A stretch of 64,000 nt of DNA from Burkholderia seminalis DSM 23518. Lineage in GTDB: Bacteria; Pseudomonadota; Gammaproteobacteria; Burkholderiales; Burkholderiaceae. Below are positions 32,823 through 40,473 of the stretch, piece by piece. Under the pieces are notes generated by a model, which searched no databases, was not told the DNA's origin, and worked only from the letters and a program-made list of their open reading frames with translations. The position numbers and the translations under genes are program-made. The DNA lies in the NCBI RefSeq assembly GCF_902832885.1, contig NZ_CADFDK010000010.1, forward strand, positions 1-64,000. The letters are read 5' to 3'. Each line of letters starts with the position of its first letter. The first letter of the stretch is position 1.

Positions 32823-32897
32823 TGGTCCCCCCGACAGGAATCGAACCTGTATCTAGCGCTTAGGAGGCGCTTGTTCTATCCATTGAACTACGGGGAG
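32823..32897 (-). tRNA. tRNA-Arg (CCT)
   Basis: On the minus strand, a 7-bp acceptor stem CTCCCCG pairs with CGGGGGG (one G-T pair), then a D stem GTTC/GAAC, an anticodon arm AGCGC-CTCCTAA-GCGCT with anticodon CCT, and a T arm ACAGG-TTCGATT-CCTGT. The discriminator is A and CCA is encoded. It serves as the attachment target of element A, which abuts the 3' end. Without CCA it ends at 32826. Confidence 0.95.
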
Positions 32898-33033
32898 CGG
32901 ATAGTTTGAGCGGGATGGACTGAACCCGTGTGAATCAGGCTCTTAGCCTTGTCCCGTGTGCCTTTCCGGGATTTTCGTCTTTCCGCACATGACGCGAAAT
33001 GACGGGTTGTGAAGCATAGTTTAACGCCCCGCC

Positions 33034-33093
33034 TGCTACAATTCTGCTACAAATCGACCCTGTAGCAGCGTATGTGGATGACGCATTGCTACA
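33034..33093. repeat. TGCTACA repeats upstream of the element B integrase
   Basis: TGCTACA at 33034-33040, 33045-33051 and 33087-33093, and the inverse TGTAGCA at 33061-33067. Four copies within 60 bases, ending 21 bases before the integrase start, fit arm-type binding sites of the integrase. Confidence 0.6.
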
Positions 33094-33113
33094 GTCCACA
33101 AACGGGGTGTTTC

Positions 33114-34208
33114 ATGGCTTCGATCCTCAAGATCGGCGACCGCTGGCGTGCTCAAGTCCGCCGGCGGGGACAGAGTATATCAAAGACGTTTCGAACCAAG
33201 GGCGCGGCAGAAGCATGGGCGCGAGAGATCGAGGGCGGTATCGACAAGGGGCAAGCCGCCGTCGACGAGCACACGATCACGGTCGGCGAGTTGGTGCGCT
33301 TGTATCGAAACGCTCGCAACGATTCCGGCCGGCCGGTCGCCGAGAAGTCGAACGAAGACTACATGCTCAAGCGGCTGGAAAGTCACTTTGATGATGAGGT
33401 GGCGGCGAAGTTGTCGACCAAGCGGCTGGTCAAGTTTGCCCAGGAGCGCAAGAAAGAGGGGGCGGGGCAGTACACGATCGACATGGACATATCCAAACTC
33501 GGGACGGTGTACAAACACATGGCCTCGTTACTGGATCTCCGGTTGCCGCATGCTCCGAGCATCGCGCGGCCGACCCTCGATCACCTGCAGCTCATCGGGC
33601 CGGGGAAGCATCGCGACCGGCGGCCGACACGTGAAGAGATCGTGAAGATCTTCGAGTGGTTTTCTGAACATCCAGAGCGCGAACAGGCGGTGCCGGATGT
33701 TATCCGCGTTGCGATGAAGAGCGCATTCCGGCGTGGCGAGCTATTTCGGTTGACGTGGTCGGATCTCGACGTCGAGCGCCGGCTCGCGCTCGTCCGCGAT
33801 CGCAAACATCCGCGACAGAAGAAGGGCAACGACGAGTGGGTGCCGCTGATCGGCGACTCGCTCGAAGTGCTGCTGCGTCAGGCGCGATATCCGGTGCCGC
33901 CTGCATACGAGGCGAAGCGCAGGGCGGACCCGAAGATCGAGCCGCATCCGAACGAGTACATCTTTCGGTTCGACAAGAGCACGGCGAGCAAGTACTTCAA
34001 GCTGGCCTGCGTCGACAAGGGCATCGTCGACCTTCGATTGCACGATCTGCGGCACGAAGCGACGAGTGCGCTCTTCGAGGACGGGTGGGATATTCCGGAG
34101 GTCGCGGCCGTGACAGGCCACAAGGATTGGCGCAACCTGAAGCGCTACACGAATCTGCGGCCGGATCAGGTTGCGAAGAAGGGGCAATTGAAGTTGGTGA
34201 ATGAGTAG
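33114..34208 (+). CDS. int: tyrosine recombinase, integrase of element B
   Basis: The protein has 364 residues. The N-terminus (ILKIGDRWRAQVRRRGQSISKTFRTKGAAEAWAREIE) is an arm-binding AP2-like domain, followed by a SAM-like domain and the catalytic core. Catalytic residues are Arg in SAFRRGELFRL, HDLRHEA, His in TGHKDWRN and Tyr in RYTNLRP. The start at 33114 is preferred; upstream in-frame codons run through the TGCTACA repeat region. It reads inward from the left edge. Confidence 0.9.
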   Translation: MASILKIGDRWRAQVRRRGQSISKTFRTKGAAEAWAREIEGGIDKGQAAVDEHTITVGELVRLYRNARNDSGRPVAEKSNEDYMLKRLESHFDDEVAAKLSTKRLVKFAQERKKEGAGQYTIDMDISKLGTVYKHMASLLDLRLPHAPSIARPTLDHLQLIGPGKHRDRRPTREEIVKIFEWFSEHPEREQAVPDVIRVAMKSAFRRGELFRLTWSDLDVERRLALVRDRKHPRQKKGNDEWVPLIGDSLEVLLRQARYPVPPAYEAKRRADPKIEPHPNEYIFRFDKSTASKYFKLACVDKGIVDLRLHDLRHEATSALFEDGWDIPEVAAVTGHKDWRNLKRYTNLRPDQVAKKGQLKLVNE

Positions 34209-34214
34209 ACTGAG

Positions 34215-35126
34215 TTACGCTTCTACGTCAACGTCCAGCAATTCGGGCACGCCGTCATAAACTGGAACCGGAATCATCAGGTTCGAAATGGCAAGTTCGC
34301 GAGCGGTGCGACTTGATTTGACGTTGTAGTCGAGATAGATCGGCTGAACCGTATTTGCGGCGTACAGTTCGCGAATACGAGGGTGGTCATCATAGCTCAA
34401 CAGCCACGGATAGCCTTGAGTTTGTAGAAACTGAGCAAGGGCAATGTGGTCTGCGTCTGTATAGTGGTGTCGATAAAGCTTCGGGCCTTGTTGATAATAT
34501 GGCGGATCGACGTATACAAACGAAAAACCCGTTGCGATTTCCTCTGCATTAGTGCGCATGAAGGAAATTGCGTCATCGCAATAAATTCTAACTCGGTCGG
34601 CAAAGCGAGCCACTGAGCGAATCTGTCGGATTATTTTTTCTTTGTTGAAGCGACAGTCAATCTTGTAGCGAGAAGCTTGGGCTTCTCCGCCGATTGGCCC
34701 TGCTCCGAGAATACCGGAAAAATTTGTTCGATTGTAGAATAGGCCAGCTACACCGAGCTGCAAGATCGTAAACTGCCCGTCTGCCGGATAGGCTACCTCT
34801 CTTGTGGGTTGTAGCTGGGCCCATGTCTCCATGGTGACCGGGCATGCATTGACGGCTGCGCAGAGGTCTTCAGTGATATTGAAGACACACCACCAGAACG
34901 CGTATACCAATGGATCGCGCTCGATCAGTACTGCACTAGAGATAAAGCCTAGACGAAGCAGTTCCAGCGAAACCGAGGCGCCGCCCGCAAATGGCTCATA
35001 AAAGGTGCAACCATTCAGATAATTTTCTTCGATGACACCACTGATATAGGCGGCTAGCCGTGCCTTCCCGCCTGGATATCGCAGTGGACTAAGAGGTTCC
35101 TTGCGAGGGAGGAGTTTCTTGGGCAT
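34215..35126 (-). CDS. DNA adenine N6-methyltransferase (Dam, D12 class)
   Basis: The protein has 303 residues. The SAM-binding motifs LRYPGGKARL and FYEPFAGGASVSL and the catalytic VDPPYYQQG (DPPY) are intact in the order of D12-class enzymes. It should methylate adenine, but the target sequence cannot be read off. The start lies two bases after the stop of the ParB-like gene, with a GGAAGGA site inside that gene, so the two are one transcript. The pair is AT-richer than its neighbours and sits just behind the integrase, a usual cargo position. Confidence 0.88.
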   Translation of the reverse strand: MPKKLLPRKEPLSPLRYPGGKARLAAYISGVIEENYLNGCTFYEPFAGGASVSLELLRLGFISSAVLIERDPLVYAFWWCVFNITEDLCAAVNACPVTMETWAQLQPTREVAYPADGQFTILQLGVAGLFYNRTNFSGILGAGPIGGEAQASRYKIDCRFNKEKIIRQIRSVARFADRVRIYCDDAISFMRTNAEEIATGFSFVYVDPPYYQQGPKLYRHHYTDADHIALAQFLQTQGYPWLLSYDDHPRIRELYAANTVQPIYLDYNVKSSRTARELAISNLMIPVPVYDGVPELLDVDVEA

Positions 35127-35128
35127 GT

Positions 35129-36550
35129 TCAGTTTCCTTCCAAAATATACTGAATGACGCCACGAATGTTGTTTGCAATTGTTTCCAGTGTCGGTGCGTC
35201 GGCCTGTTGATACTTGAGGTGCGTCATCGAGTCGAGATAGTCTTTGGCTTGCTTCGTGGTGCCGGCGGAGAGAACTCGACAAATCTTATTCTCCAAGAAC
35301 ACCCCGTTATGGAAGTTCGAACAAAAGCTGATCATGCTTGCGAGCGCGGGGTCGCGGCCCGGTTGCTTTTCGAGCTTCATGAGTTCGCCCCATTTTTTGG
35401 CCTTTTTAATTTGATAAACCAATGCGCATTCGAATAGCGCCCGAAGAATTAAAGACGCCGAAATTGGTGTGGTCTTGTGGTTGATCCCACGAATTTCCCG
35501 AGTTAATGCAATCAAATTGTCATCGGTTACGTGACACTCAAGCTTCTCGAAGAAAATAGATATCTTTTGCGTTTTTGGACGCGGTGCGCCGCCACCGGGG
35601 CCGCCTGCAGGTTGATCCGGTGCTTTGGGGTCTTTGCCGTCGCCTTTGGGTTGCTGACGTGGCTCTGCAGGTTTGACGTGCTTCTTGCCTTCGGGCGATT
35701 CGAGAAACCGTTCAAAATACTTCATCGGTTCCGTACGGGTATCGCAACGTGGCTTGCCTTTCTCGGGGTCTGGGAGCAGAAAGTCGCGTGCTATTGCGAT
35801 CATCTGCTCTTTGAAGACTTTCGGAGGCAGGGCGCTGACAGGGTTCTGATCGGCGTCGAACGATAACTGCAAGATACGCTGGGTGTCTGCCAACGTGAAG
35901 AAGCGCGTATAGGGGTTCGTGACAAGTTTTTCGTTCTCGAGCACTGCGCGTTCGTCGTCAGTCCATGTGTCGAGATCGAGCGCGAACTTGAGAAGTCTGT
36001 ACGGCTTCACAAGTTTTCGAATTTGGCCCGGCGTTGTGCCGAGCGCTTCAGCAACTTTGTCTATTGGGGCGTGCTCGAGCATGCGCACGGCTCGGCGCAT
36101 CTTCGCTACCGGCGACCAAGGTTTTGCGCTGCGCTCCGTATGGCGCTTCGTCAACACCGGATCGGCTGCTTCTCGGTTCGGCGCTACGTCGGCGCTCAGT
36201 TTGCGCAGTGTAGCTTTGACAGCGGGTGGGGCGGCAGGGAATCGGCCGACAAACTCCTCAGGAATGAGCGATGGGTCTAGCAGCATTTGGCAAGCGGCGA
36301 CGCGGCGATTCCCTTCGAGGACGACGTGCTTCCCTCCCTCAACAACGGTGATGATGCGCTCGCCATGAAAGAGACCTTCGTTCCGAATGATTCCTCGTGC
36401 CAGGTCAAGCACGTCTTCGAATCTCAGAAGTTTCGCGCGAATCTCGGCCGGCTTGGCGTTCGGTTCAATTTCGATACGTGGATTGCGTAGGTCCAGTTGA
36501 ATCTTCTTGGGATCGAGTTCTGCGGTCGACCACTGCTCGCTAACTGCCAT
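35129..36550 (-). CDS. ParB-like nuclease-fold protein with helical C-terminal domain, partner of Dam
   Basis: The protein has 473 residues. Residues about 55-95 (GLFHGERIITVVEGGKHVVLEGNRRVAACQMLL) are the ParB/Srx core with EGNRR in place of the GxRR/GERR box. A helix-turn-helix-like part (KVAEALGTTPGQIRKLVKPYRLL) follows. A Pro/Gly/Lys-rich linker (about residues 275-315) leads to a C-terminal helical domain (SASLILRALFECALVYQIKKAKKWGEL) that I do not recognise. It is co-transcribed with a Dam-type methylase and visibly AT-rich. Not a partition gene by context; a defence or DNA-modification role is inferred. Confidence 0.65.
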   Translation of the reverse strand: MAVSEQWSTAELDPKKIQLDLRNPRIEIEPNAKPAEIRAKLLRFEDVLDLARGIIRNEGLFHGERIITVVEGGKHVVLEGNRRVAACQMLLDPSLIPEEFVGRFPAAPPAVKATLRKLSADVAPNREAADPVLTKRHTERSAKPWSPVAKMRRAVRMLEHAPIDKVAEALGTTPGQIRKLVKPYRLLKFALDLDTWTDDERAVLENEKLVTNPYTRFFTLADTQRILQLSFDADQNPVSALPPKVFKEQMIAIARDFLLPDPEKGKPRCDTRTEPMKYFERFLESPEGKKHVKPAEPRQQPKGDGKDPKAPDQPAGGPGGGAPRPKTQKISIFFEKLECHVTDDNLIALTREIRGINHKTTPISASLILRALFECALVYQIKKAKKWGELMKLEKQPGRDPALASMISFCSNFHNGVFLENKICRVLSAGTTKQAKDYLDSMTHLKYQQADAPTLETIANNIRGVIQYILEGN

Positions 36551-36630
36551 CTTTCGCCCCGGATATTATTAAGTTGGTGAGGATATACATGATTTTAACG
36601 CGGCGCGCCACCAGTCGCGCCCGACGTGGA

Positions 36631-36861
36631 CTATGCGGCTTCTGCGCGGGCGCGACGGGACATATCATCGAGGTAGTCCGCGACTGCATCGTATGCGGCA
36701 AATCGGCCGCCACCTTCCTTGTAAGTGGGTATCGGGAACGTCTCGGCACTGATTTGATTGCGGATGGTCCCCTCCGACATCAGCAGCAGCTGTGCGAGCT
36801 GCGCCAGTGTCATGCGCGGGCCGTACTTCTCAAGTATGTATGCGCGGGTCAGCAGGCTCAC
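36631..36861 (-). CDS. excisionase-like helix-turn-helix protein
   Basis: The protein has 76 residues. MTLAQLAQLLLMSEGTIRNQISAETFPIPTYKEGGGRFAAYDAVADYLD is a helix-turn-helix and wing of the excisionase/pyocin-activator type. It starts with GTG, overlapping the previous stop as GTGA, so it is coupled to the 36858 gene. It is the last gene of the leftward early operon that starts near 39936. Confidence 0.7.
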   Translation of the reverse strand: MSLLTRAYILEKYGPRMTLAQLAQLLLMSEGTIRNQISAETFPIPTYKEGGGRFAAYDAVADYLDDMSRRARAEAA

Positions 36862-37235
36862 AGCGCCCTCCCGTTCAGATTGTTGGTTGCAGGGTGAAGT
36901 CGCGCTTCGGCGCGCATGTTGATTAGGCGGTTGATAGCTTCAGCCAGCGCCTCGTCGGGGGTGTGCGACGGGATCATCGGTGACAGCAACGCGAAAAGCG
37001 CGCTGCCCACGTTCGCGAGACCTGCGATGGTCCGCTCATCATTCGGCTCGAATGCTAGGTCAGCATCGTAGACAGCGTGGAAATGGTCGATTGCCCGTGT
37101 TGCATGAAGGTATCGCTCCGCCTGCTCCATCAGATCGATGCAGTCGATGTGAGCGGCACGCAGGCGCTTCACGGCCGCGACCACGATCTCACGAGCTTTG
37201 GAGATGTGTGCGGCATAGAGAGCTTGATCAGTCAT
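36858..37235 (-). CDS. hypothetical helical phage protein (125 aa)
   Basis: A helical soluble protein (ALYAAHISKAREIVVAAVKRLRAAHIDCIDLMEQAERYLHATRAIDHFHAVYDADLAF). It overlaps both neighbours, so is part of the leftward operon. No domain recognised. Confidence 0.6.
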   Translation of the reverse strand: MTDQALYAAHISKAREIVVAAVKRLRAAHIDCIDLMEQAERYLHATRAIDHFHAVYDADLAFEPNDERTIAGLANVGSALFALLSPMIPSHTPDEALAEAINRLINMRAEARLHPATNNLNGRAL

Positions 37236-37719
37236 GTTGAGTTGCCTGTGTGATGGGGTTGGGGAACGCGCGTGCGAGTTGCATGAGGCCGGTTTCGAGC
37301 GTGATGCCGGCGGTTGCTGCCCAGGTGCGCGCGTCCTGCGCCGCCTTGTGGCGGGCGAACGAGCCGCTCTCGTCGGCCATTAGGTCCAGCAACTCGACGT
37401 CGGCCGCGTGCGAGATCTCGGTGATCAACGCGCGGATCTCGGTGCGAAGGGCGTCGAACCGCGCGAGCCTGCCTTGGCGGGTGTCCGCCAAGGCTTCGTT
37501 CGCCTGGATAGGTTTGCGCCGCGCGAGCGGCGCTTCGTCCTTCTGGATCGCTTTTGCGGGCGTCAGCCCGTCGTTGTCCGACTGCATTGAAGTGCCGTTG
37601 ACGCTCGCCAGTGCGATAGCCGGGCGCTTCTTCGCGTGTTCCCGCTTTCGCGGCAGCGGACGTGGGGTAGAAAGGGCCGGGCGCGGGGTCAATTTGCGGC
37701 TCCAGTCGGGAATGGCCAT
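37228..37719 (-). CDS. hypothetical phage protein (163 aa)
   Basis: A basic, Pro-rich N-terminal half is followed by a helical acidic C-terminal half (RLARFDALRTEIRALITEISHAADVELLDLMADESGSFARHKAAQDARTWAA). It overlaps the ParB-like gene upstream by 31 bp and the next gene by 8 bp. Function unknown. Confidence 0.55.
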   Translation of the reverse strand: MAIPDWSRKLTPRPALSTPRPLPRKREHAKKRPAIALASVNGTSMQSDNDGLTPAKAIQKDEAPLARRKPIQANEALADTRQGRLARFDALRTEIRALITEISHAADVELLDLMADESGSFARHKAAQDARTWAATAGITLETGLMQLARAFPNPITQATQHD

Positions 37720-39305
37720 GCGGACGCGGGATCGAGAGCGGGCTTTGCTTTCCGTGCAGGGAATGCGGCATCGAGCAGTGCCTTGTTCGACGAGATCCGC
37801 TGCTTGTGCCCAATGGCAGTCAACACATCGGACAGATCGGGGCGTTCCCCCTTGGCGGTGGCGGCGGAGAATTCGGCGGTCATGTCGGGGTCAGGCATGC
37901 CGATGATCTCGTTCGCCCATTCGAGAATGCGCTTAAACGATGCTTGCTCTGCCTTCGATCGCCCGTGGACCGGCGATTTGATAGTCTCGATGAGCCGCGC
38001 TGCGCCGGAGCGAATCGCTTGGGCGCGCGTCCATACCGCGCGCGTCTGGTGCGATACCTTCAGCGGTTCACTCGCAAAGCTGGTGCCGGTGTTGTATTCG
38101 ATCGCGTAGATCCATGCGCCGGGTGCGGGCTGTGCGACGCGAATGTATGCGAGCGGCCCCTTAATTCTTCCGGTTCGCTCAGGTCCGCATACCGTATCGA
38201 CAGGCTCGCAGCAGCCGTTTGCATCCGGCTCGGACACCGGCCAAACCTTTGGGGTTGAGGGGCGGCCGAGTAGATCGGCGAGCGGCATCAGCGCGGTATG
38301 AACTGCTTCGATCGTCGGCTTTGCCAGTCGGCCGAAGTTCTTGTCATGGAGTACAGCCTGCAGTGCCTGCAAAAGTTGCTTTGACTGCTTCTCGCTGATC
38401 TTGGTGGGGGCGCTTTGCCGCGATGCTGCCTGCATCGGTGCCTGCGTCTCGATCGTGGCATCCGCGGCCGTCGACGCGACGAGCGGTGCGGCGTGAGCGT
38501 CGGTGTCGATGCCGCTGTTGACGGCTGCAGGGACTGCGCGCTCGGGCGACGGTTCCTGGTCCGAATGCGTATCGAGCAGGGGCACCGCTTCGAGGTACTT
38601 CTTCGTTACCTTCGTCTTGCCGGCTTCAGCGGCTTTGGAGATCCCGACGACGATGCGTTCGAGCGCTTTGTCGCCGCCGTGCAGGCGGATCTGCTCGATG
38701 GCCAGTGTGCCGGTACATTGACCGATCCGAATGAGCTGATGCAGTTCGGCCGGTGCCCGTTCGAGCAGGCCGACGTCGCGGATCGTTTGATCGGTGACGT
38801 TCAAGCGCTTGCAGATGGCGGCAAGCGTCATGCCATGAATGTCGCGCAGCTCCGCGACGGCAGCGGCCAGATCAAGCGGCGACGACTGCTTGCCGTTGTT
38901 GCTGAGATAGCCGTCGATCACCATTTCAGCGCGGTTGACCGTCTTGGCGTCGCGGACGACGACCGGGATCTTGCCGATGTCCTTGCCGGCTTCGATTGCC
39001 TTTCCGGCCGCAAGGTAGCGGTGCTGCCCCTTGTACACGAACAGCAGATCCTTGCCCGCGACCTTTCGCGCGTAGCAATGGAGAGGTGAACCCTTGTCGT
39101 ACCCGTTTTCCATCATCAGTGCAGTGAGGTGTTTCACCCACTCCGGGTCAACCGGTCGGATGTTGTCGGACGGGTCGTAGTGAAGCTGTCCGTAGGGGAC
39201 CATCCATAGGTCCGCTGATGTTGCGCCGGCTGCAGCGGCTGCCGCCTTGATGTTGCCGGTCGGGATCGGCGCGGTGAGGTCGAGCTGTTGCGTGCGGTCG
39301 TCCAT
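37689..39305 (-). CDS. ParB N-terminal domain protein of element B
   Basis: The protein has 538 residues. Residues about 35-110 (WMVPYGQLHYDPSDNIRPVDPEWVKHL...LLFVYKGQHRYLAAGKAIEAGKDIGKIPVVVRD) form a ParB/Srx fold with GQHRYLAAGKA as the nucleotide-binding box. The following part (IHGMTLAAICKRLNVTDQTIRDVGLLERAP) is the ParB-type helix-turn-helix. The C-terminal half is unusual and Ala/Pro-rich. No parA is nearby, so chromosome-style partition is unlikely; a DNA-processing or transcription role in the early operon is more likely. Confidence 0.75.
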   Translation of the reverse strand: MDDRTQQLDLTAPIPTGNIKAAAAAAGATSADLWMVPYGQLHYDPSDNIRPVDPEWVKHLTALMMENGYDKGSPLHCYARKVAGKDLLFVYKGQHRYLAAGKAIEAGKDIGKIPVVVRDAKTVNRAEMVIDGYLSNNGKQSSPLDLAAAVAELRDIHGMTLAAICKRLNVTDQTIRDVGLLERAPAELHQLIRIGQCTGTLAIEQIRLHGGDKALERIVVGISKAAEAGKTKVTKKYLEAVPLLDTHSDQEPSPERAVPAAVNSGIDTDAHAAPLVASTAADATIETQAPMQAASRQSAPTKISEKQSKQLLQALQAVLHDKNFGRLAKPTIEAVHTALMPLADLLGRPSTPKVWPVSEPDANGCCEPVDTVCGPERTGRIKGPLAYIRVAQPAPGAWIYAIEYNTGTSFASEPLKVSHQTRAVWTRAQAIRSGAARLIETIKSPVHGRSKAEQASFKRILEWANEIIGMPDPDMTAEFSAATAKGERPDLSDVLTAIGHKQRISSNKALLDAAFPARKAKPALDPASAWPFPTGAAN

Positions 39306-39667
39306 TACGCGACCTCCCGTGCCGCAGGGGTGCGCGCCTTGCCTGCCTTCTTCGCTTTATCGATCGCATTCGATGCCGCCACGCCAGCCGCACGCTTTGC
39401 GTCGCGCAGGCGCTTGATCGCGGTTGCGCAGTCGCCCTCGCTCGGGATCGAGATCTGTTTGTGGGCGATTTCGATGCCGTCAAGGATCAGGTACTCCGTA
39501 TGCACGCTATCGGCCAAGGGGCGGCGACCGACGATGTACTTGCCGACGAGGATCTGAGTCGACGGACGGCGTGCGTTCCGGTCGTAACGCGTGATGGTGC
39601 GAAGTGAGAGGGTGTCGCGACGCTCGACGTCGACGAGGGGGAGGGTTCGGGCTTTGATTCGCGGCAT
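39305..39667 (-). CDS. hypothetical basic phage protein (120 aa)
   Basis: It starts MPRIKARTLPLVDVERRD with GGAG eight bases upstream; a longer in-frame start at 39679 lacks a ribosome-binding site. The C-terminal part is Lys/Ala-rich (DKAKKAGKARTPAAREVA), which could bind nucleic acid. It touches the start of the ParB-like gene. Function unknown. Confidence 0.6.
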   Translation of the reverse strand: MPRIKARTLPLVDVERRDTLSLRTITRYDRNARRPSTQILVGKYIVGRRPLADSVHTEYLILDGIEIAHKQISIPSEGDCATAIKRLRDAKRAAGVAASNAIDKAKKAGKARTPAAREVA

Positions 39668-39717
39668 GGTGGTCTCCATGACGCCGGGGGCGCACGCCCC
39701 GGCAAGGTCGGGGCGGC

Positions 39718-39936
39718 TTAAACGCTGACGTGATAAGCGGTAGTCGGAGCGACTACCGGATCGTCCTGGAACACATTCACGACGACAAACAGCAGGGCGG
39801 CGATGACCGTCCAGCGGAAGATCTTCGATTTTTCAAAGTTGCTTTGGCGAGCGGGTTCGGACGGCGTGATGCGGGGCGTGCTTTCCTCACGAAGCCATTC
39901 GTGGCGGTCTGTGGACTGATGGTCGAGCATTTTCAT
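39718..39936 (-). CDS. small single-pass membrane protein, first gene of the leftward operon
   Basis: The protein has 72 residues: a charged N-terminal 40 residues, then one hydrophobic segment (FRWTVIAALLFVVVNVF) and a short tail. GGAGA is well placed before the ATG. It lies about 40 bases downstream of a repressor-covered promoter. Phage genes at this spot often act on host envelope or superinfection, but that is not shown here. Confidence 0.65.
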   Translation of the reverse strand: MKMLDHQSTDRHEWLREESTPRITPSEPARQSNFEKSKIFRWTVIAALLFVVVNVFQDDPVVAPTTAYHVSV

Positions 39937-39978
39937 GGGCTTCTCCGAAGGCTGCGCAAGCGGCAGCGATGAAGCCGA

Positions 39979-40021
39979 ATGTTAGGCATTCCTTCTTCAT
40001 TGCGCAATAGGAGTGCCTAAC
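39979..40021 (-). promoter_or_regulatory. leftward early promoter with two repressor operators (S1, S2)
   Basis: On the minus strand TTGCGC (40007-40002), 17-bp spacer, TAACAT (39984-39979). Operator S1 (39981-39995, read as GAAGGAATGCCTAAC on the minus strand) covers the -10 region, and S2 (40007-40021, ATAGGAGTGCCTAAC) lies at and upstream of -35. The same 15-bp operator occurs three times in the repressor-cro region. Confidence 0.75.
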
Positions 40022-40093
40022 TATTTTTTCCGTAACATTGCCCTTTGCTCACGAGGCGGCCCGGGAGAATGCGGTGAACCTTGCTGAAAGGTG

Positions 40094-40132
40094 TTGTATT
40101 CTTCCGACCAAATACTGTATGTTTATACAGTG
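40094..40132 (+). promoter_or_regulatory. LexA (SOS) box over a rightward promoter
   Basis: TACTGTATGTTTATACAGTG at 40113-40132 matches the CTGT-N8-ACAG LexA box, nearly the full consensus. A promoter TTGTAT (40094-40099), 18-bp spacer, TATGTT (40118-40123) runs through it, so LexA would block it. It faces the gene at 40174. Confidence 0.8.
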
Positions 40133-40173
40133 GTTAAGCGAAAATATTGCCGAGGGGAGGTTGTTGCGGGGAT

Positions 40174-40473
40174 ATGTCAACAGGGGAATTGCGCTGCAAA
40201 CCGGGCGATGTGGCGATCGTCAGTCGATGCCGAAACCGGTCGCGTATCGGCATGCTGGTACGGATCATCGGCCCGCATGGCAGCGATGACTTCGATTGGG
40301 ATGTTGAGATTCTGGGTGGCCTGATCAGAGGGCGCGGGATACGTTCAGGGTGCGTCGGAACGCACCGCAGAGCCGCTGTATTCGACTGGAACCTTACCCC
40401 TCTTCCGGGTCAGGTGCATTCAGATCGAGAAGGTCATCGGACTGCTGTCCGCGTAGATCTTCAAACACCTTGA
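40174..40473 (+). CDS. small SOS-controlled phage protein, possible antirepressor
   Basis: The protein has 99 residues. The first 75 (CKPGDVAIVSRCRNRSRIGMLVRIIGPHG...WDVEILGGLIRG...AVFDWNLTPLP) resemble a short strand-rich domain found in many phages. The gene lies just downstream of a LexA box and runs into the 3' end of the repressor gene on the opposite strand (80-bp overlap). By analogy with phage 186 Tum it could inactivate the repressor after DNA damage. This is inference from layout, not sequence likeness. Confidence 0.55.
   Translation: MSTGELRCKPGDVAIVSRCRNRSRIGMLVRIIGPHGSDDFDWDVEILGGLIRGRGIRSGCVGTHRRAAVFDWNLTPLPGQVHSDREGHRTAVRVDLQTP

Larger units (their letters stand above)
12224..32841. 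mobile_element. element A: integrated prophage remnant or satellite at tRNA-Arg(CCT)
   Basis: The element is defined by a P4-type integrase directly beside the tRNA 3' end, a degenerate direct repeat of that end at the left, lower and patchy GC content, and phage genes inside. It carries regulation, replication and ejection-protein genes, two tyrosine recombinases, a nuclease and a toxin-antitoxin pair. Large terminase, portal, capsid and tail genes are absent. Edges are inferred from the repeats. Confidence 0.7.

Noticed and set aside
32898-33033. Exact left attachment site of element B
   Set aside because: The right end is outside the window, so no direct repeat can be matched.
37689-39305. 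Plasmid-type partition system
   Set aside because: ParB-like proteins are present but no parA, parS-like repeat cluster or plasmid replication gene accompanies them.
40038-40289. Short rightward frame ahead of the SOS-controlled gene
   Set aside because: No ribosome-binding site or ATG, and it runs across the LexA box and promoter, so it should not be on the transcript.
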